DNA of 64,000 bases from Pseudomonas wuhanensis (GCF_030687395.1 NZ_CP117430.1:6324001-6388000), one strand, 5' to 3'; shown: positions 8,719 through 18,395, counted from the first letter of the stretch. Numbers and translations are program-made. The notes: generated by a model from the letters alone, not told the origin.

Positions 8719-9917
8719 TGACCATGACTCTTTCCCACCACGTCGCGGTCATCACCAGCGATGAGCAAGCCCTGATCGTCGCCAGTGACCTGGCCGATGA
8801 TTTCAAACGTGACAGCGCCCTGCGCGACCGCGAACGTCGTTTGCCATACCCGGAACTGGAAGTGTTTTCCCGTTCGGGTCTTTGGGGTATCAGCGTGCCA
8901 AAAGAATACGGCGGCGCAGAGGTTTCCAACGTCACCCTGGCCAAGGTCATCGCGTTGATCGCCCAGGCCGACGGTTCCCTCGGACAAATTCCCCAGAACC
9001 ATTTCTACGCCCTCGAGGTGCTGCGCGTGAATGGCACCGACGAGCAGAAAAAACGTCTCTACGCCGAAGTGTTAGCCGGCCAGCGCTTCGGCAATGCACT
9101 CGCGGAACTGGGCACAAAAACCGCCCATGATCGCGTCACCCGCCTGACGCGCGATGGCAGCGGCTACCGCATCAACGGCCGCAAGTTCTACGCTACCGGC
9201 GCGATTTACGCCCAGCGCATCCCGACGTCAGTGGTGGACGAAAACGGCGTGCAGCAACTGGCGTTCGTCCCGCGCAACAGCAAAGGCCTGACGGTGATCG
9301 ACGACTGGAGCGGATTCGGCCAACGCACCACCGGCAGCGGTTCGGTGGTGTTCGAGGATGTCTACGTCAATGCCGGGGATGTGATCCCGTTTCAAAGCGC
9401 GTTCGAACGCCCGACCACCGTCGGCCCGCTGGCACAGATTCTCCACGCCGCCATCGACACCGGCATCGCCCGCGCCGCCTATGAAGATGCCCTGCATTTC
9501 GTGCGGACCAAAACCCGGCCGTGGATCGACGCCACGCATGAAACAGCCACCGAAGACCCGCTGACGATCAAGAGTTTCGGCCACTTGAGCATTCGCCTGC
9601 ACGCCACCGAAGCCTTGCTGAAACGCTCCGGAGAGTTCCTCGACCAGGCCCAGGCCAACACCAATGCCGAGACCGTCGCCGCCGCATCGATTGCCGTCGC
9701 CGAAGCCCGGGCCATCAGCACCGAAATCTCCCTCGCCGCCGGCAGCACGTTGTTTGAACTGGCCGGCAGCCAGGCGACCCTGGTCGAACACGGCCTGGAT
9801 CGCCACTGGCGCAACGCCCGGGTGCATACGCTGCACGACCCGGTGCGCTGGAAATATCACGCGGTGGGCAATTACTACCTCAACGATGAAAACCCGCCGT
9901 TGCGGGGGACCATTTAA
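8718..9917 (+). CDS. SfnB-family acyl-CoA-dehydrogenase-like oxidoreductase (second copy)
   Basis: This 399-residue paralogue of the preceding gene arose by tandem duplication. The blocks GLWGISVPKEYGGAEVSNVT, INGRKFYATGAIYA, DWSGFGQRTTGSG and WRNARVHTLHDPVRWKYHAVG align throughout. The chosen ATG overlaps the upstream stop (TAATG); an ATG six bases later is also possible. The two copies may form a heteromer or act on different substrates. Its stop overlaps the start of the monooxygenase gene (TAATG), so the trio is probably translated as one unit. Confidence 0.85.
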   Translation: MTMTLSHHVAVITSDEQALIVASDLADDFKRDSALRDRERRLPYPELEVFSRSGLWGISVPKEYGGAEVSNVTLAKVIALIAQADGSLGQIPQNHFYALEVLRVNGTDEQKKRLYAEVLAGQRFGNALAELGTKTAHDRVTRLTRDGSGYRINGRKFYATGAIYAQRIPTSVVDENGVQQLAFVPRNSKGLTVIDDWSGFGQRTTGSGSVVFEDVYVNAGDVIPFQSAFERPTTVGPLAQILHAAIDTGIARAAYEDALHFVRTKTRPWIDATHETATEDPLTIKSFGHLSIRLHATEALLKRSGEFLDQAQANTNAETVAAASIAVAEARAISTEISLAAGSTLFELAGSQATLVEHGLDRHWRNARVHTLHDPVRWKYHAVGNYYLNDENPPLRGTI

Positions 9918-11269
9918 TGAGTAAAAAGAAGATCCTGCTCAATGCTTTCAACATGAATTGCATCGGGCACATCAACCATGGCCTGTGGACCCATCCACGG
10001 GACAATTCCACTCAATACAAAACCATCGAATACTGGACTGAACTGGCTCAATTGCTGGAACGCGGACTGTTCGACGGTTTGTTCATCGCCGACATCGTCG
10101 GCGTGTACGACGTCTATCAAAACTCGGTGGACGTGCCGCTCAAAGAGTCGATCCAGTTGCCGGTCAACGACCCGCTGCTGCTGGTTTCGGCTATGGCCGC
10201 AGTGACAAAAAACCTTGGCTTCGGCCTCACCGCCAACCTGACTTACGAACCGCCGTATCTGTTCGCCCGACGCCTGTCGACGCTCGATCACCTGAGTCGC
10301 GGACGGGTCGGCTGGAACATCGTCACCGGCTATCTGGACAGCGCCGCCAAGGCCATGGGCCTGAGCGAACAGGTGGAACACGACCGCCGCTACGACCAGG
10401 CCGATGAATACCTGCAAGTGCTCTACAAACTCTGGGAAGGCAGCTGGGAAAACGGCGCGGTACTCAACGACCGCGAGCAACGGATCTATGCCCAACCCGA
10501 GAAAGTGCACAAGGTCGAGCACAAGGGTGAGTTCTATCAGGTCGAGGGTTATCACCTCTGCGAACCGTCGCAGCAACGCACGCCGGTGCTGTTCCAGGCC
10601 GGCAGTTCCGATCGTGGTCTGCTGTTCGCCGGTCGGCATGCCGAGTGCGTGTTCATCAGCGGCCAGAACAAACCGGCGACACGGGTTCAAGTGGACAAGG
10701 TTCGCGCCAGCGCCGTCGAGGCCGGGCGCAATCCTTGGGACATCAAGGTGTTCATGGGCCTGAACGTGATCGTCGGCGCCACCGAAGCGCTGGCCTGGGC
10801 CAAGCATGCCGAGTACCTGAGCTACGCCAGCGCCGAGGCGGGCGTGGCGCACTTTTCGGCGTCCACCGGGATCGATTTTTCCGAGTACGAACTCGACGAA
10901 CCGATCCAGTACGTGAAGAGCAACGCCATCCAGTCCGCCACCAAGAACCTGCAAAACAACGACTGGACCCGCCGCAAACTGCTGGAACAACACGCCCTCG
11001 GTGGCCGCTACATCACCGTGGTCGGCTCGCCCGAGCAAGTGGCCGATGAGCTGGAATCGTGGATCGCGGAAACAGGGCTGGATGGTTTCAACCTGACGCG
11101 GATTGTCACGCCGGAAAGCTATGTGGATTTCATTGAGCTGGTGATTCCGGAGTTGCAACGCAGGGGGTCGTACAAGACCGCTTATGACGACGGCAGCCTG
11201 CGAGAAAAACTGTTTCACGGCGAGGCGCATTTGCCCGAGCAACACACCGGATCGGCTTTTCGCCGCTAA
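9917..11269 (+). CDS. FMN-dependent monooxygenase, NtaA/SnaA/DszA family
   Basis: This 450-residue luciferase-like monooxygenase uses FMNH2 supplied by a separate reductase. Family marks are the N-terminal KILLNAFNMNCIGHINHGLW, the substrate/flavin loop YEPPYLFARRLSTLDHLSRG, VGWNIVTGYLDSAAKAMG and the C-terminal GFNLTRIVTPESYVDFIELV. DszA and related enzymes oxidise sulfones or nitrilotriacetate, and many homologues act in sulfur scavenging. Linkage to two SfnB-like enzymes argues for oxygenative desulfurisation of an organosulfur compound. No FMN reductase gene is present nearby. Confidence 0.88.
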   Translation: MSKKKILLNAFNMNCIGHINHGLWTHPRDNSTQYKTIEYWTELAQLLERGLFDGLFIADIVGVYDVYQNSVDVPLKESIQLPVNDPLLLVSAMAAVTKNLGFGLTANLTYEPPYLFARRLSTLDHLSRGRVGWNIVTGYLDSAAKAMGLSEQVEHDRRYDQADEYLQVLYKLWEGSWENGAVLNDREQRIYAQPEKVHKVEHKGEFYQVEGYHLCEPSQQRTPVLFQAGSSDRGLLFAGRHAECVFISGQNKPATRVQVDKVRASAVEAGRNPWDIKVFMGLNVIVGATEALAWAKHAEYLSYASAEAGVAHFSASTGIDFSEYELDEPIQYVKSNAIQSATKNLQNNDWTRRKLLEQHALGGRYITVVGSPEQVADELESWIAETGLDGFNLTRIVTPESYVDFIELVIPELQRRGSYKTAYDDGSLREKLFHGEAHLPEQHTGSAFRR

Positions 11270-11272
11270 AAG

Positions 11273-11347
11273 CATCGCGGGCAAGCCCGCTCCCACAGGG
11301 ATTGTGTGAACACCCGAGAACACTGTGGGAGCGGCTTGCCCGCGATG
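11273..11347. repeat. REP/BIME-like inverted pair
   Basis: Head-to-head CATCGCGGGCAAGCCCGCTC units follow four bases after the monooxygenase stop. The pair separates the oxygenase trio from the importer genes. The importer could still be on the same transcript, as REP pairs often sit inside operons. Confidence 0.9.
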
Positions 11348-11396
11348 AGGTCCGAACAGACACCAAAATTTCAATGCACTGACTGGAAAACTCATC

Positions 11397-12224
11397 ATGA
11401 CCAAAAAACTGTTCAACCACCCAGTCAAAGCACTGGCACTGGCACTGGCACTGGCCCTGGCCCTCGGCCTCTTCAGCTCCATCACCTTCGCCGCCGACGC
11501 ACCACTGAAAGTCGGCACCACCGCCGCCTTCGCCATTCCCCTGGAAGCAGCCGTAGAAGAAGCCAACAAACAAGGCCTGAAAGTTGAACTGGTGGAGTTC
11601 AGCGACTGGATCGCCCCCAACGTCAGCCTCGCCTCAGGCGATATCGACGTGAACTATTTCCAGCACATCCCCTTCCTGGAAAACGCCAAGGCCGCCGCCG
11701 GGTTTGACCTGGTGCCGTTCGCCCCAGGCATCATCAATAACGTCGGCCTCTACTCGAAAAAATACAAAAGCTTCGACGCGTTGCCCGAAGGCGCCAGCGT
11801 GGCCATCGCCAACGACCCGATCAACAGCGGTCGTGGCCTGCAACTGCTGGCCAAGGCCGGGCTGATCACCCTCAAACCGGGCGTCGGCTACAAGGCCACC
11901 GAAGAAGACATCATCGCCAACCCGAAGAAAATCAAAATCCTTCAAGTCGAAGCCGTGCAACTGGTGCGCGCCTACGACGATGCGGATCTGGTCCAGGGTT
12001 ACCCGGCCTATATCCGTCTGTCGAAGACCTTCGATGCCAGCTCTGCCCTGCTGTTCGATGGCCTCGATCACAAGGAATACGTGATCCAGTTTGTGATCCA
12101 GCCGAAAAGCAAAACCGACCCGCGCCTGCTCAAATTCGTCGACATCTACCAGCATTCGCCGGCCGTTCGTGCGGCGCTGGATAAGGCCCACGGCAAACTC
12201 TATCAAGCCGGCTGGGAAAGCTGA
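11397..12224 (+). CDS. MetQ/NlpA-family ABC transporter, substrate-binding protein
   Basis: This 275-residue periplasmic protein has a signal peptide ending at about residue 33 (ITFA before AD) with no lipobox cysteine, unlike lipoprotein MetQ. The mature start [21 protein letters not shown] and the stretch [19 protein letters not shown] define the NlpA/MetQ family. The hydrophobic core of the signal is a run of Leu-Ala pairs encoded by repeated CTGGCA units. Two genes downstream complete a MetNI-type importer. Linkage to the oxygenase trio suggests that the ligand is an organosulfur compound rather than, or besides, methionine. Confidence 0.85.
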   Translation: MTKKLFNHPVKALALALALALALGLFSSITFAADAPLKVGTTAAFAIPLEAAVEEANKQGLKVELVEFSDWIAPNVSLASGDIDVNYFQHIPFLENAKAAAGFDLVPFAPGIINNVGLYSKKYKSFDALPEGASVAIANDPINSGRGLQLLAKAGLITLKPGVGYKATEEDIIANPKKIKILQVEAVQLVRAYDDADLVQGYPAYIRLSKTFDASSALLFDGLDHKEYVIQFVIQPKSKTDPRLLKFVDIYQHSPAVRAALDKAHGKLYQAGWES

Positions 12225-12226
12225 GT

Positions 12227-13348
12227 ATGACGGCCGCTATCCAACGGCGACTGGAACTTCCGGAGCCACATAACGCCACACAAACCGAACTGCACCCAGA
12301 CCTCAATCGCGCCCACCTGCGTTTCATCGGCCTGGGCAAAACCTACAACGGCCAGCAAGGTCCGGTGGCGGCCTTGCACGGCATCGACCTGGCGATCCAG
12401 CACGGCGAAGTGTTCGGCATCATCGGCCGCAGCGGCGCCGGCAAGTCGTCGCTGATCCGCACTATCAACCGCCTCGAACAACCGAGCAGCGGGCGGGTGC
12501 TGATCGATCAGGTCGACATCGGCGAGTTCGGTGAAGACCGCCTGGTGGCGCTGCGACGGAGGATCGGCATGATCTTCCAGCACTTCAATCTGATGTCGGC
12601 CAAGACGGTTTGGCAGAACGTCGAATTGCCGCTGAAAGTCGCGGGTATCCCGAAGCAAAAGCGTGAACAGAAGGTCCGTGAACTGCTGGAACTGGTCGGC
12701 CTGCAAGGCAAGCAAAAGGCATATCCGGCGCAGCTTTCCGGCGGGCAGAAACAACGCGTCGGCATCGCCCGCGCCCTGGTGCATGACCCGGAAATTCTGC
12801 TGTGCGACGAGGCGACCTCGGCCCTTGATCCGGAGACCACGCAATCGATCCTCGGCCTGTTGCGCGAGATCAATCAACGGCTGGATTTGACCATCGTGCT
12901 GATCACTCACGAGATGGCGGTGATCCGCGATATCTGTGATCGGGTGGTGGTGTTGGAGCACGGGCGAATCGTCGAGCAAGGGCCGGTCTGGGAAGTCTTT
13001 GGCAACCCGCAACATGAGGTCAGCAAGACCTTGCTCGCACCGCTGCAACACGGTCTGCCGCAAGAGCTGCAAAGCCGCTTGCGTCCACAACCGCAGTCTT
13101 CGGATGCCGCTGTGGTGCTGCGTTTGCAATTCACCGGCAGCGCGAGCGACGAGCCAGACCTGGCGGCGCTGTTCAGCGCCCTCGGTGGCCGCGTGCGCTT
13201 GCTGCAAGGGGGCGTGGAACGGATTCAGGGGCATGCGCTCGGGCAATTGCTGCTGGCTGTGACCGGTTCGTCCCTCGGCACCGAGGAATTGCGTCAGCGC
13301 GCCGGCCACTGGGCGCAACAGGTGGAGGTGCTGGGTTATGTGGTTTGA
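12227..13348 (+). CDS. MetN-type ABC transporter ATP-binding protein
   Basis: This 373-residue ABC ATPase has Walker [10 protein letters not shown] (about 65-73), signature LSGGQKQR, Walker [15 protein letters not shown] and H-loop ITHEMAV. The C-terminal 80 residues ([20 protein letters not shown] onward) form the ACT-like NIL domain that lets MetN sense ligand on the cytoplasmic side. About 30 residues precede the ABC domain, longer than in MetN of the met locus. The gene starts two bases after the binding-protein stop and overlaps the permease gene by 11 bp. Confidence 0.9.
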   Translation: MTAAIQRRLELPEPHNATQTELHPDLNRAHLRFIGLGKTYNGQQGPVAALHGIDLAIQHGEVFGIIGRSGAGKSSLIRTINRLEQPSSGRVLIDQVDIGEFGEDRLVALRRRIGMIFQHFNLMSAKTVWQNVELPLKVAGIPKQKREQKVRELLELVGLQGKQKAYPAQLSGGQKQRVGIARALVHDPEILLCDEATSALDPETTQSILGLLREINQRLDLTIVLITHEMAVIRDICDRVVVLEHGRIVEQGPVWEVFGNPQHEVSKTLLAPLQHGLPQELQSRLRPQPQSSDAAVVLRLQFTGSASDEPDLAALFSALGGRVRLLQGGVERIQGHALGQLLLAVTGSSLGTEELRQRAGHWAQQVEVLGYVV

Positions 13349-13982
13349 TCGGTTGCTTCAGGGTTTTATCGACACCTTTTTGATGGTGGGTGTGTCGTCG
13401 CTGATTGCGTTGTTGGCGGGCATTCCGCTGGCGGTGATTCTGGTCACCAGCACCAAGGGCGGGATCTACGAAGCACCGGCGCTGAACCGCGCATTGGGCG
13501 CGTTCGTGAATCTGTTTCGCTCGATTCCGTTTTTGATTTTGATGGTGGCGTTGATTCCGTTCACGCGGCTGATCGTTGGCACTACTTATGGTGTTTGGGC
13601 TGCCGTGGTGCCGCTGACCATTGCGGCCACGCCGTTCTTCGCACGCATTGCCGAGGTCAGTTTGCGCGAGGTCGACCATGGGTTGATCGAAGCGGCGCAG
13701 GCGATGGGCTGCCGACGCTGGCATATCGTCTGGCATGTGCTGCTGCCCGAAGCGCTGCCGGGGATTGTCGGTGGCTTCACCATTACCTTGGTGACCATGA
13801 TCAACTCCTCGGCCATGGCCGGGGCGATTGGCGCTGGTGGGTTGGGCGACATTGCTTATCGGTATGGGTATCAGCGCTTTGACAGCCAGATCATGTTGAC
13901 GGTGATTGTGTTGCTGGTGGTGTTGGTGGCGGTGATTCAGTTGGGTGGGGATCGGTTGGCTCGGGGCCTCAACAAGCGCTAA
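13338..13982 (+). CDS. MetI-type ABC transporter permease
   Basis: This 214-residue inner-membrane permease has about five membrane segments and the EAA loop [22 protein letters not shown]. The stretch [25 protein letters not shown] is typical of MetI. The start overlaps the ATPase gene. It is the last gene of the 7477-13982 run and is followed by a REP-type pair that may stabilise or end the transcript. Confidence 0.9.
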   Translation: MWFDRLLQGFIDTFLMVGVSSLIALLAGIPLAVILVTSTKGGIYEAPALNRALGAFVNLFRSIPFLILMVALIPFTRLIVGTTYGVWAAVVPLTIAATPFFARIAEVSLREVDHGLIEAAQAMGCRRWHIVWHVLLPEALPGIVGGFTITLVTMINSSAMAGAIGAGGLGDIAYRYGYQRFDSQIMLTVIVLLVVLVAVIQLGGDRLARGLNKR

Positions 13983-14006
13983 GCATGGTGGAGGTCGCAG
14001 GCTTTT

Positions 14007-14137
14007 GTGGCGAGGGAGCTTGCTCCCGCTCGATTGCGCAGCAATCGCAAAACCTGCCCCCCCGGTTTATCTGACCCACCTCATGGAATGGCTTTGGGGC
14101 TGCTTCGCAGCCCAGCGGGAGCAAGCTCCCTCGCCAC
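14007..14137. repeat. GTGGCGAGGGAGCTTGCTCC-type inverted pair
   Basis: Left GTGGCGAGGGAGCTTGCTCC and right GGGAGCAAGCTCCCTCGCCAC are complementary arms, with inner GGGCTGCTTCGCAGCCC. Same family as 7114 and 40531. Confidence 0.9.
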
Positions 14138-14159
14138 AAAAGCACCGCTGCCACAGTTA

Positions 14160-14330
14160 ATGACCCACTCCAGAAGGGAATTTTTCGCACAGGTAAATCA
14201 GAGTGCCAGCAGGCCAGATCCCTTTGACGTGAGCTTCGAAGATGCCCAGCTCTATGTGGCGGATCTGTTGCGCTGCGCCTCGGTCACGGCGTATCAGTGT
14301 GGTGATCAACTCAAGGGCGCCGATCGGGCA
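14160..14330 (+). pseudogene. Truncated DUF3077/DUF6124-like small gene
   Basis: From an ATG at 14160 the frame encodes a stretch (PDPFDVSFEDAQLYVADLLR, then CASVTAYQCGDQLKG) with the look of the small DUF3077/DUF6124 proteins common in this genus and of the intact relative at 47854. After about residue 56 the reading frame passes into the structured repeat element at 14327 and the family's C-terminal helix is missing. The gene is therefore interpreted as cut off by that element. The family assignment is from pattern recognition only. Confidence 0.5.
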
Positions 14331-14442
14331 TTGGTGTTTTCTGTCTGGCATTTTGGTGGCTGTACGCTGGGCACCCTCGGGCGCACCGGTTTTCCTATTG
14401 ACCGGCCTACTAACCTGCGTACAGCCGCCACCCAACAACCCG
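14327..14442 (+). ncRNA. Degenerate copy of the structured leader element
   Basis: Aligned by eye to the copy at 47595-47760, it keeps the blocks GGTGGCTGTACG, TCGGGCGCACCGG and CCTGCGTACAGCCGCCACCC. The outer arms GGTGGCTGTACGC (14355-14367) and GCGTACAGCCGCC (14417-14429) can form a 13-bp helix with one G-T wobble. The second, competing helix of the other copy is absent here, and no small ORF of the same family follows. The next gene is a methyltransferase. Confidence 0.5.
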
Positions 14443-14514
14443 CGAATGGCTGCGCAGCAGCCCCCGGCTTCATGGCGTATATTCGACACATCCCCATTGC
14501 CTGCGCAGCCAACC

Positions 14515-15144
14515 ATGAAACAGACTCCCGCCGATCTGGAGCAGATCACCTCCACCACGTTGGGCCATTACAACGCGGTGGCTGAAGACTTCCGTGAAGG
14601 TACTCGCGATCACGATGTCAGCCAGAACATCGATGCCCTGCTGCGACATATTCAGGGTGAGGCGCCGTTCACCCTTCTCGACTTTGGCTGCGGCCCTGGC
14701 CGTGACCTGAAAACCTTCACGCGCCTAGGCCACATCGCAGTCGGCCTCGACGGTTCGGAAAAGCTTGCGCAGATGGCGCGCGAAGACAGTGGTTGCGAAG
14801 TCTGGCAGCAGGATTTTCTGAAACTCGATTTGCCGGCCGAGCGGTTTGACGGGATTTTTGCCAATGCGGTGCTGTTCCACATCCCGAGTCAGGAGTTACC
14901 GCGAGTATTGAAGCAACTGCGCGAGGCGTTGAAGCCGGGTGGGGTGTTGTTCAGTTCCAATCCGCGAGGGGAGAATCAGGAAGGCTGGAACGGGCCGCGT
15001 TATGGCGCGTATTACGATCTTCAGGCGTGGCAGGAGTTGCTGACTGAGGCGGGTTTTGTGGAGCTGGAGCATTACTACCGGCCGGCGGGGCTGCCCCGGG
15101 AGCAGCAGCCTTGGTTGGCGAGTGTTTGGCGTAAGCCGGTGTAG
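14515..15144 (+). CDS. Class I SAM-dependent methyltransferase
   Basis: The ATG at 14515 gives a 209-residue protein; the frame is open upstream, but that region is the repeat element. Motif I is LLDFGCGPGRD (about 54-64), followed by VGLDGSEKLAQMARE (motif II acid), FDGIFANAVLFH (motif IV) and LKPGGVLFSSNPRG (motif VI region). It methylates an unknown small acceptor in the cytoplasm. No neighbour indicates the substrate. It sits alone between a repeat element and REP copies. Confidence 0.85.
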   Translation: MKQTPADLEQITSTTLGHYNAVAEDFREGTRDHDVSQNIDALLRHIQGEAPFTLLDFGCGPGRDLKTFTRLGHIAVGLDGSEKLAQMAREDSGCEVWQQDFLKLDLPAERFDGIFANAVLFHIPSQELPRVLKQLREALKPGGVLFSSNPRGENQEGWNGPRYGAYYDLQAWQELLTEAGFVELEHYYRPAGLPREQQPWLASVWRKPV

Positions 15145-15157
15145 TCTGACAGGACGC

Positions 15158-15324
15158 CATCGCGGGCAAGCCCACTCCCACAGGAACCGAGTTGTCCAGG
15201 CGAACGCGATCCAATGTGGGAGCGAGCCTGCTCGCGATGACGCAAGCGTTCGCCCTTACTCTCCCACAGGGACCGAGTTTGCCCGAACGACTCGATCACT
15301 GTGGGAGCGGGCTCGCCCGCGATG
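15158..15324. repeat. Cluster of REP units
   Basis: There is one full inverted pair (15158-15239) and a second, partly degraded pair (about 15261-15324) of the CGGGCAAGCCCGCTCCCACA type. The cluster lies between the convergent methyltransferase and triC genes. Confidence 0.88.
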
Positions 15325-15341
15325 AGCGCGCAGCGCTCGCC

Positions 15342-18300
15342 TTACTGCACCTCTTTCTTCGGCTCACGAACCTTGTACCAAGCCACGTACAGCGCCGGCA
15401 AAAACAGCAGCGTCAGCAACGTCGCGATGATGATCCCGCCAATCATCGCGTAGGCCATCGGCCCCCAGAACACTTCCCGGGCAATCGGGATCATCCCCAG
15501 GCTCGCTGCCGCCGCCGTCAACAAAATCGGTCGGCGCCGATGTTCCGTGGCCTGCACCACCGCGTCCCACGGCGTATAACCACTCTTCTCGAAAGAGTCG
15601 ATCTGGGTCACCAGAATCACCGAGTTGCGGATGATGATGCCAATCAGCGCCAGAATCCCGAGGATCGCCACGAAGCCCATCGGCGTGCCGGTCGGGATCA
15701 GCGCCAGCACCACACCGATCAGCCCGAGCGGCGCGACGCTGGCCACCAGGAACAGCTTCTGCACGCTGTGCAACTGGATCATCAGGAAGGTCGCCATCAA
15801 AAACAGCATCAACGGCACGACTTTGGCAATCGGCCCCTGGGCCTTGCCGCTTTCCTCCACCGTACCGCCAGTGGCGACTTTGTAGCCGACCGGCAAACTG
15901 GCGGCGAATTTGTCGATGTCCGGTTGCAGCTGTTGCACCAGATCGGTCGGCTGAATCTCGTCGCGCACGGCAGCCTTGATGGTGATGGTCGGTTTACGAT
16001 CGCGACGCCACACCAGCGGCTGTTCGAGTTCATAACGCACCGTGGCAAATGCCAACAGCGGAATCGAGGTGCCGCCGGGGGTGACGATCTGCAGGTTTTG
16101 CAGCGTTTCCGGGCTGCCGCGCTCGGCATCTTCGGCGCGACCGACCACATTGATCAGGTAGATATCGTCATCGACCTGCGTCACCGGCGAGCCGACAACG
16201 ATGCTGTTCATCAGGTTCGCCACGTCTTCCGACGACAGCCCCAGTTGCCGCGCCTTGTCCTGGGCGATGTCGATGCGCAGCACTTTGCCCGGCTCGTTCC
16301 AGTCGTAAATGATCTCGCCGATGTGCGAGTTCTTATCCAGTTCGGTGGCCAAAGCAATAGCGTGTTTGCGCACCTGATCGATGTCTTTGCCGCTGACCCG
16401 GTACTGAATCGGCCGCCCCACCGGCGGGCCCATTTCCAGGGCCTGGACGTAACTGCCGACACCGACGAACTCTTCACGCAGGCGCTTTTGCAGACGTGCC
16501 GTCAGGGCCGTGCGTGACTCCAGGCCTTTGCTGACGATCACCAGTTGCGCGTAGTACGGGTTCTGCAATTGCTGGTCGAGGGGCAGGTAGAAACGGATCG
16601 CCCCTTCACCGATGTAGGTGCTCCAGCGCACGATGTCCGGGTCGCCCTTGAGCGTCGCTTCGAGCTTATCCACGACCATGCGGGTTTCGGCGATCGAAGC
16701 GTTTTGCGGCAGGTTCAGGTCGACGAGAATTTCCGGGCGGTCCGAGGACGGGAAGAACTGGCTCTGCACGAACTGCATGGAAAACACCGAGAGCACAAAC
16801 AGCGCCACGGTGATGCCGATGGCCCACCAGCGATTGCGCATCGCCCAGAGCAACCCGCCATTGAACGCCCGACCGATGCGCCCTGGCTCTTCGTCGTGAG
16901 GTTTCACATTGGCGCTCAGGATATGCACACCGAGCACCGGGGCGAACAGTACGGCGACGATCCACGACACCAGCATGGCCACCGCGATCACCGCGAACAG
17001 CGTGAAGGTGTACTCACCGGCGGAGCTTGCGTTCAAGCCGATCGGCACGAAACCGGCCACGGTGACTAGCGTGCCGGTGAGCATCGGGAACGCCGTCGAG
17101 GTGTAGGCGAAGGTCGCCGCTTGCTCTTTGGTTTCGCCCATTTCCAGGCGCGTAACCATCATCTCCACCGTGATCATCGCGTCGTCCACCAGCAGGCCGA
17201 GGGCGATGATCAGCGCACCGAGGGAAATCCGCTGCATGGTGATGCCGCTGTATTCCATGAAGAGGAAGACCATCGCCAGCACCAACGGAATCGAACACGC
17301 CACCACCAGCCCGGCGCGCACGCCGAGACTGATGAAGCTGACGATCAGCACAATCACCACCGCCTCAAACAACGCACTGGTGAAGCCGCCGACCGCTTCT
17401 TCCACCACTTCAGCCTGGTCGGAAACGTTGTGCACGCCAACACCCACCGGCAGGTCGGCCGTCAGCTCGTCCATGCGCAGGTGCAGTGCCTTGCCGAAGT
17501 CCTGAATGTTGCCGCCCTTCTTCATGGCGATCGCCAGGCCAATGGCCGGCTGGCCGTTGAAGCGAAACTCCGGGGTGGCCGGGTCGACGTAGCCACGGCT
17601 GATGTTGGCGATGTCGGCCAGGCGGTAGAAGCGATCGTTAAGCTTCAGGTTGACGTTGGCCAGGTCTTTCTCAGAGACGAATTGCCCTGAGGTGCGCACC
17701 GAAATCCGCTCCGGACCGGCCTCGATCACCCCGGCTGGGGTCACGGCGTTCTGCGATTGCAGGCTCTGCACCACCTGGCGTCGATCGATGCCGAGGGCGG
17801 CAAGTTTGCGGGGGGAGAAGTTCAGGTAAAAGACTTCATCCTGCTCGCCGATCATCTCGACCTTGCCCAAGCCCGGGACTTCACGGATTTCGGCACGCAC
17901 CTGTTCCACGTAATCGCGCAACTGGCGCATCGACAGGCCGTCGGAGGTAAAGGCATACACCGAACCGAACACGTCGCCGAACTCATCGTTGAAACCCGGC
18001 CCTTGCAAGCCCTGCGGGAAGTCGCCGCGAATGTCGTTGATCTTCTTGCGCACCTGGTACCAGATTTGCGGAATGTCCTTGCCGCTGGTGGTATCGAGCA
18101 GGTTAACGAAAACCGTTGATTCGCCGGGGCGGGTGTAGCTTTTCACGTAATCGAGCGAGTCGAGTTCTTCGAGTTTTTTCTCGATCCGGTCAGTGACCTG
18201 CTTGAGGGTTTCCTCCTGGGTCGCGCCGGGCCAGCGGGTCTGGATCACCATGGTTTTGATGGTGAACGACGGGTCTTCTTCGCGCCCCAGGTTCAGGTAC

Positions 18301-18395
18301 GAGAACACGCCCATCAGCAGCGCGACGAACATCAAATACCAGACAAACGACTGATGCTTGAGGGCCCATTCGGATAAGTTGAAACTCCCTTTCAT
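15342..18395 (-). CDS. triC: RND efflux transporter, TriC-like
   Basis: This 1017-residue inner-membrane proton antiporter of the HAE1/RND family exports drugs through a tripartite channel. The N-terminus has a membrane helix followed by LNLGREEDPSFTIKTMVIQT and the first porter repeat. The proton relay in the central helix reads ALGLLVDDAMITVEMM. The second half repeats the layout up to the last helices near LALIGIIIRNSVILV. Two membrane fusion protein genes directly upstream are the hallmark of TriABC, which in P. aeruginosa exports triclosan with OpmH. No outer-membrane partner gene is adjacent, so a channel from elsewhere would be needed. Overlaps triB by four bases. Confidence 0.85.
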   Translation of the reverse strand: MKGSFNLSEWALKHQSFVWYLMFVALLMGVFSYLNLGREEDPSFTIKTMVIQTRWPGATQEETLKQVTDRIEKKLEELDSLDYVKSYTRPGESTVFVNLLDTTSGKDIPQIWYQVRKKINDIRGDFPQGLQGPGFNDEFGDVFGSVYAFTSDGLSMRQLRDYVEQVRAEIREVPGLGKVEMIGEQDEVFYLNFSPRKLAALGIDRRQVVQSLQSQNAVTPAGVIEAGPERISVRTSGQFVSEKDLANVNLKLNDRFYRLADIANISRGYVDPATPEFRFNGQPAIGLAIAMKKGGNIQDFGKALHLRMDELTADLPVGVGVHNVSDQAEVVEEAVGGFTSALFEAVVIVLIVSFISLGVRAGLVVACSIPLVLAMVFLFMEYSGITMQRISLGALIIALGLLVDDAMITVEMMVTRLEMGETKEQAATFAYTSTAFPMLTGTLVTVAGFVPIGLNASSAGEYTFTLFAVIAVAMLVSWIVAVLFAPVLGVHILSANVKPHDEEPGRIGRAFNGGLLWAMRNRWWAIGITVALFVLSVFSMQFVQSQFFPSSDRPEILVDLNLPQNASIAETRMVVDKLEATLKGDPDIVRWSTYIGEGAIRFYLPLDQQLQNPYYAQLVIVSKGLESRTALTARLQKRLREEFVGVGSYVQALEMGPPVGRPIQYRVSGKDIDQVRKHAIALATELDKNSHIGEIIYDWNEPGKVLRIDIAQDKARQLGLSSEDVANLMNSIVVGSPVTQVDDDIYLINVVGRAEDAERGSPETLQNLQIVTPGGTSIPLLAFATVRYELEQPLVWRRDRKPTITIKAAVRDEIQPTDLVQQLQPDIDKFAASLPVGYKVATGGTVEESGKAQGPIAKVVPLMLFLMATFLMIQLHSVQKLFLVASVAPLGLIGVVLALIPTGTPMGFVAILGILALIGIIIRNSVILVTQIDSFEKSGYTPWDAVVQATEHRRRPILLTAAAASLGMIPIAREVFWGPMAYAMIGGIIIATLLTLLFLPALYVAWYKVREPKKEVQ

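Noticed and set aside
9914..11620. 568-codon open frame on the minus strand over the monooxygenase gene
   Set aside because: It is antisense to a gene with strong family motifs and overlapping operon neighbours, with no ribosome binding site or family features.
1051..15324. Repeats considered as a CRISPR array
   Set aside because: The units are palindromic pairs separated by genes, with no regular 30-bp repeat/spacer spacing and no cas genes.
15192..16517. 441-codon plus-strand frame over triC
   Set aside because: Antisense shadow of the RND transporter gene. The translation is low-complexity and Arg/Gln/His rich, and it begins in REP sequence.
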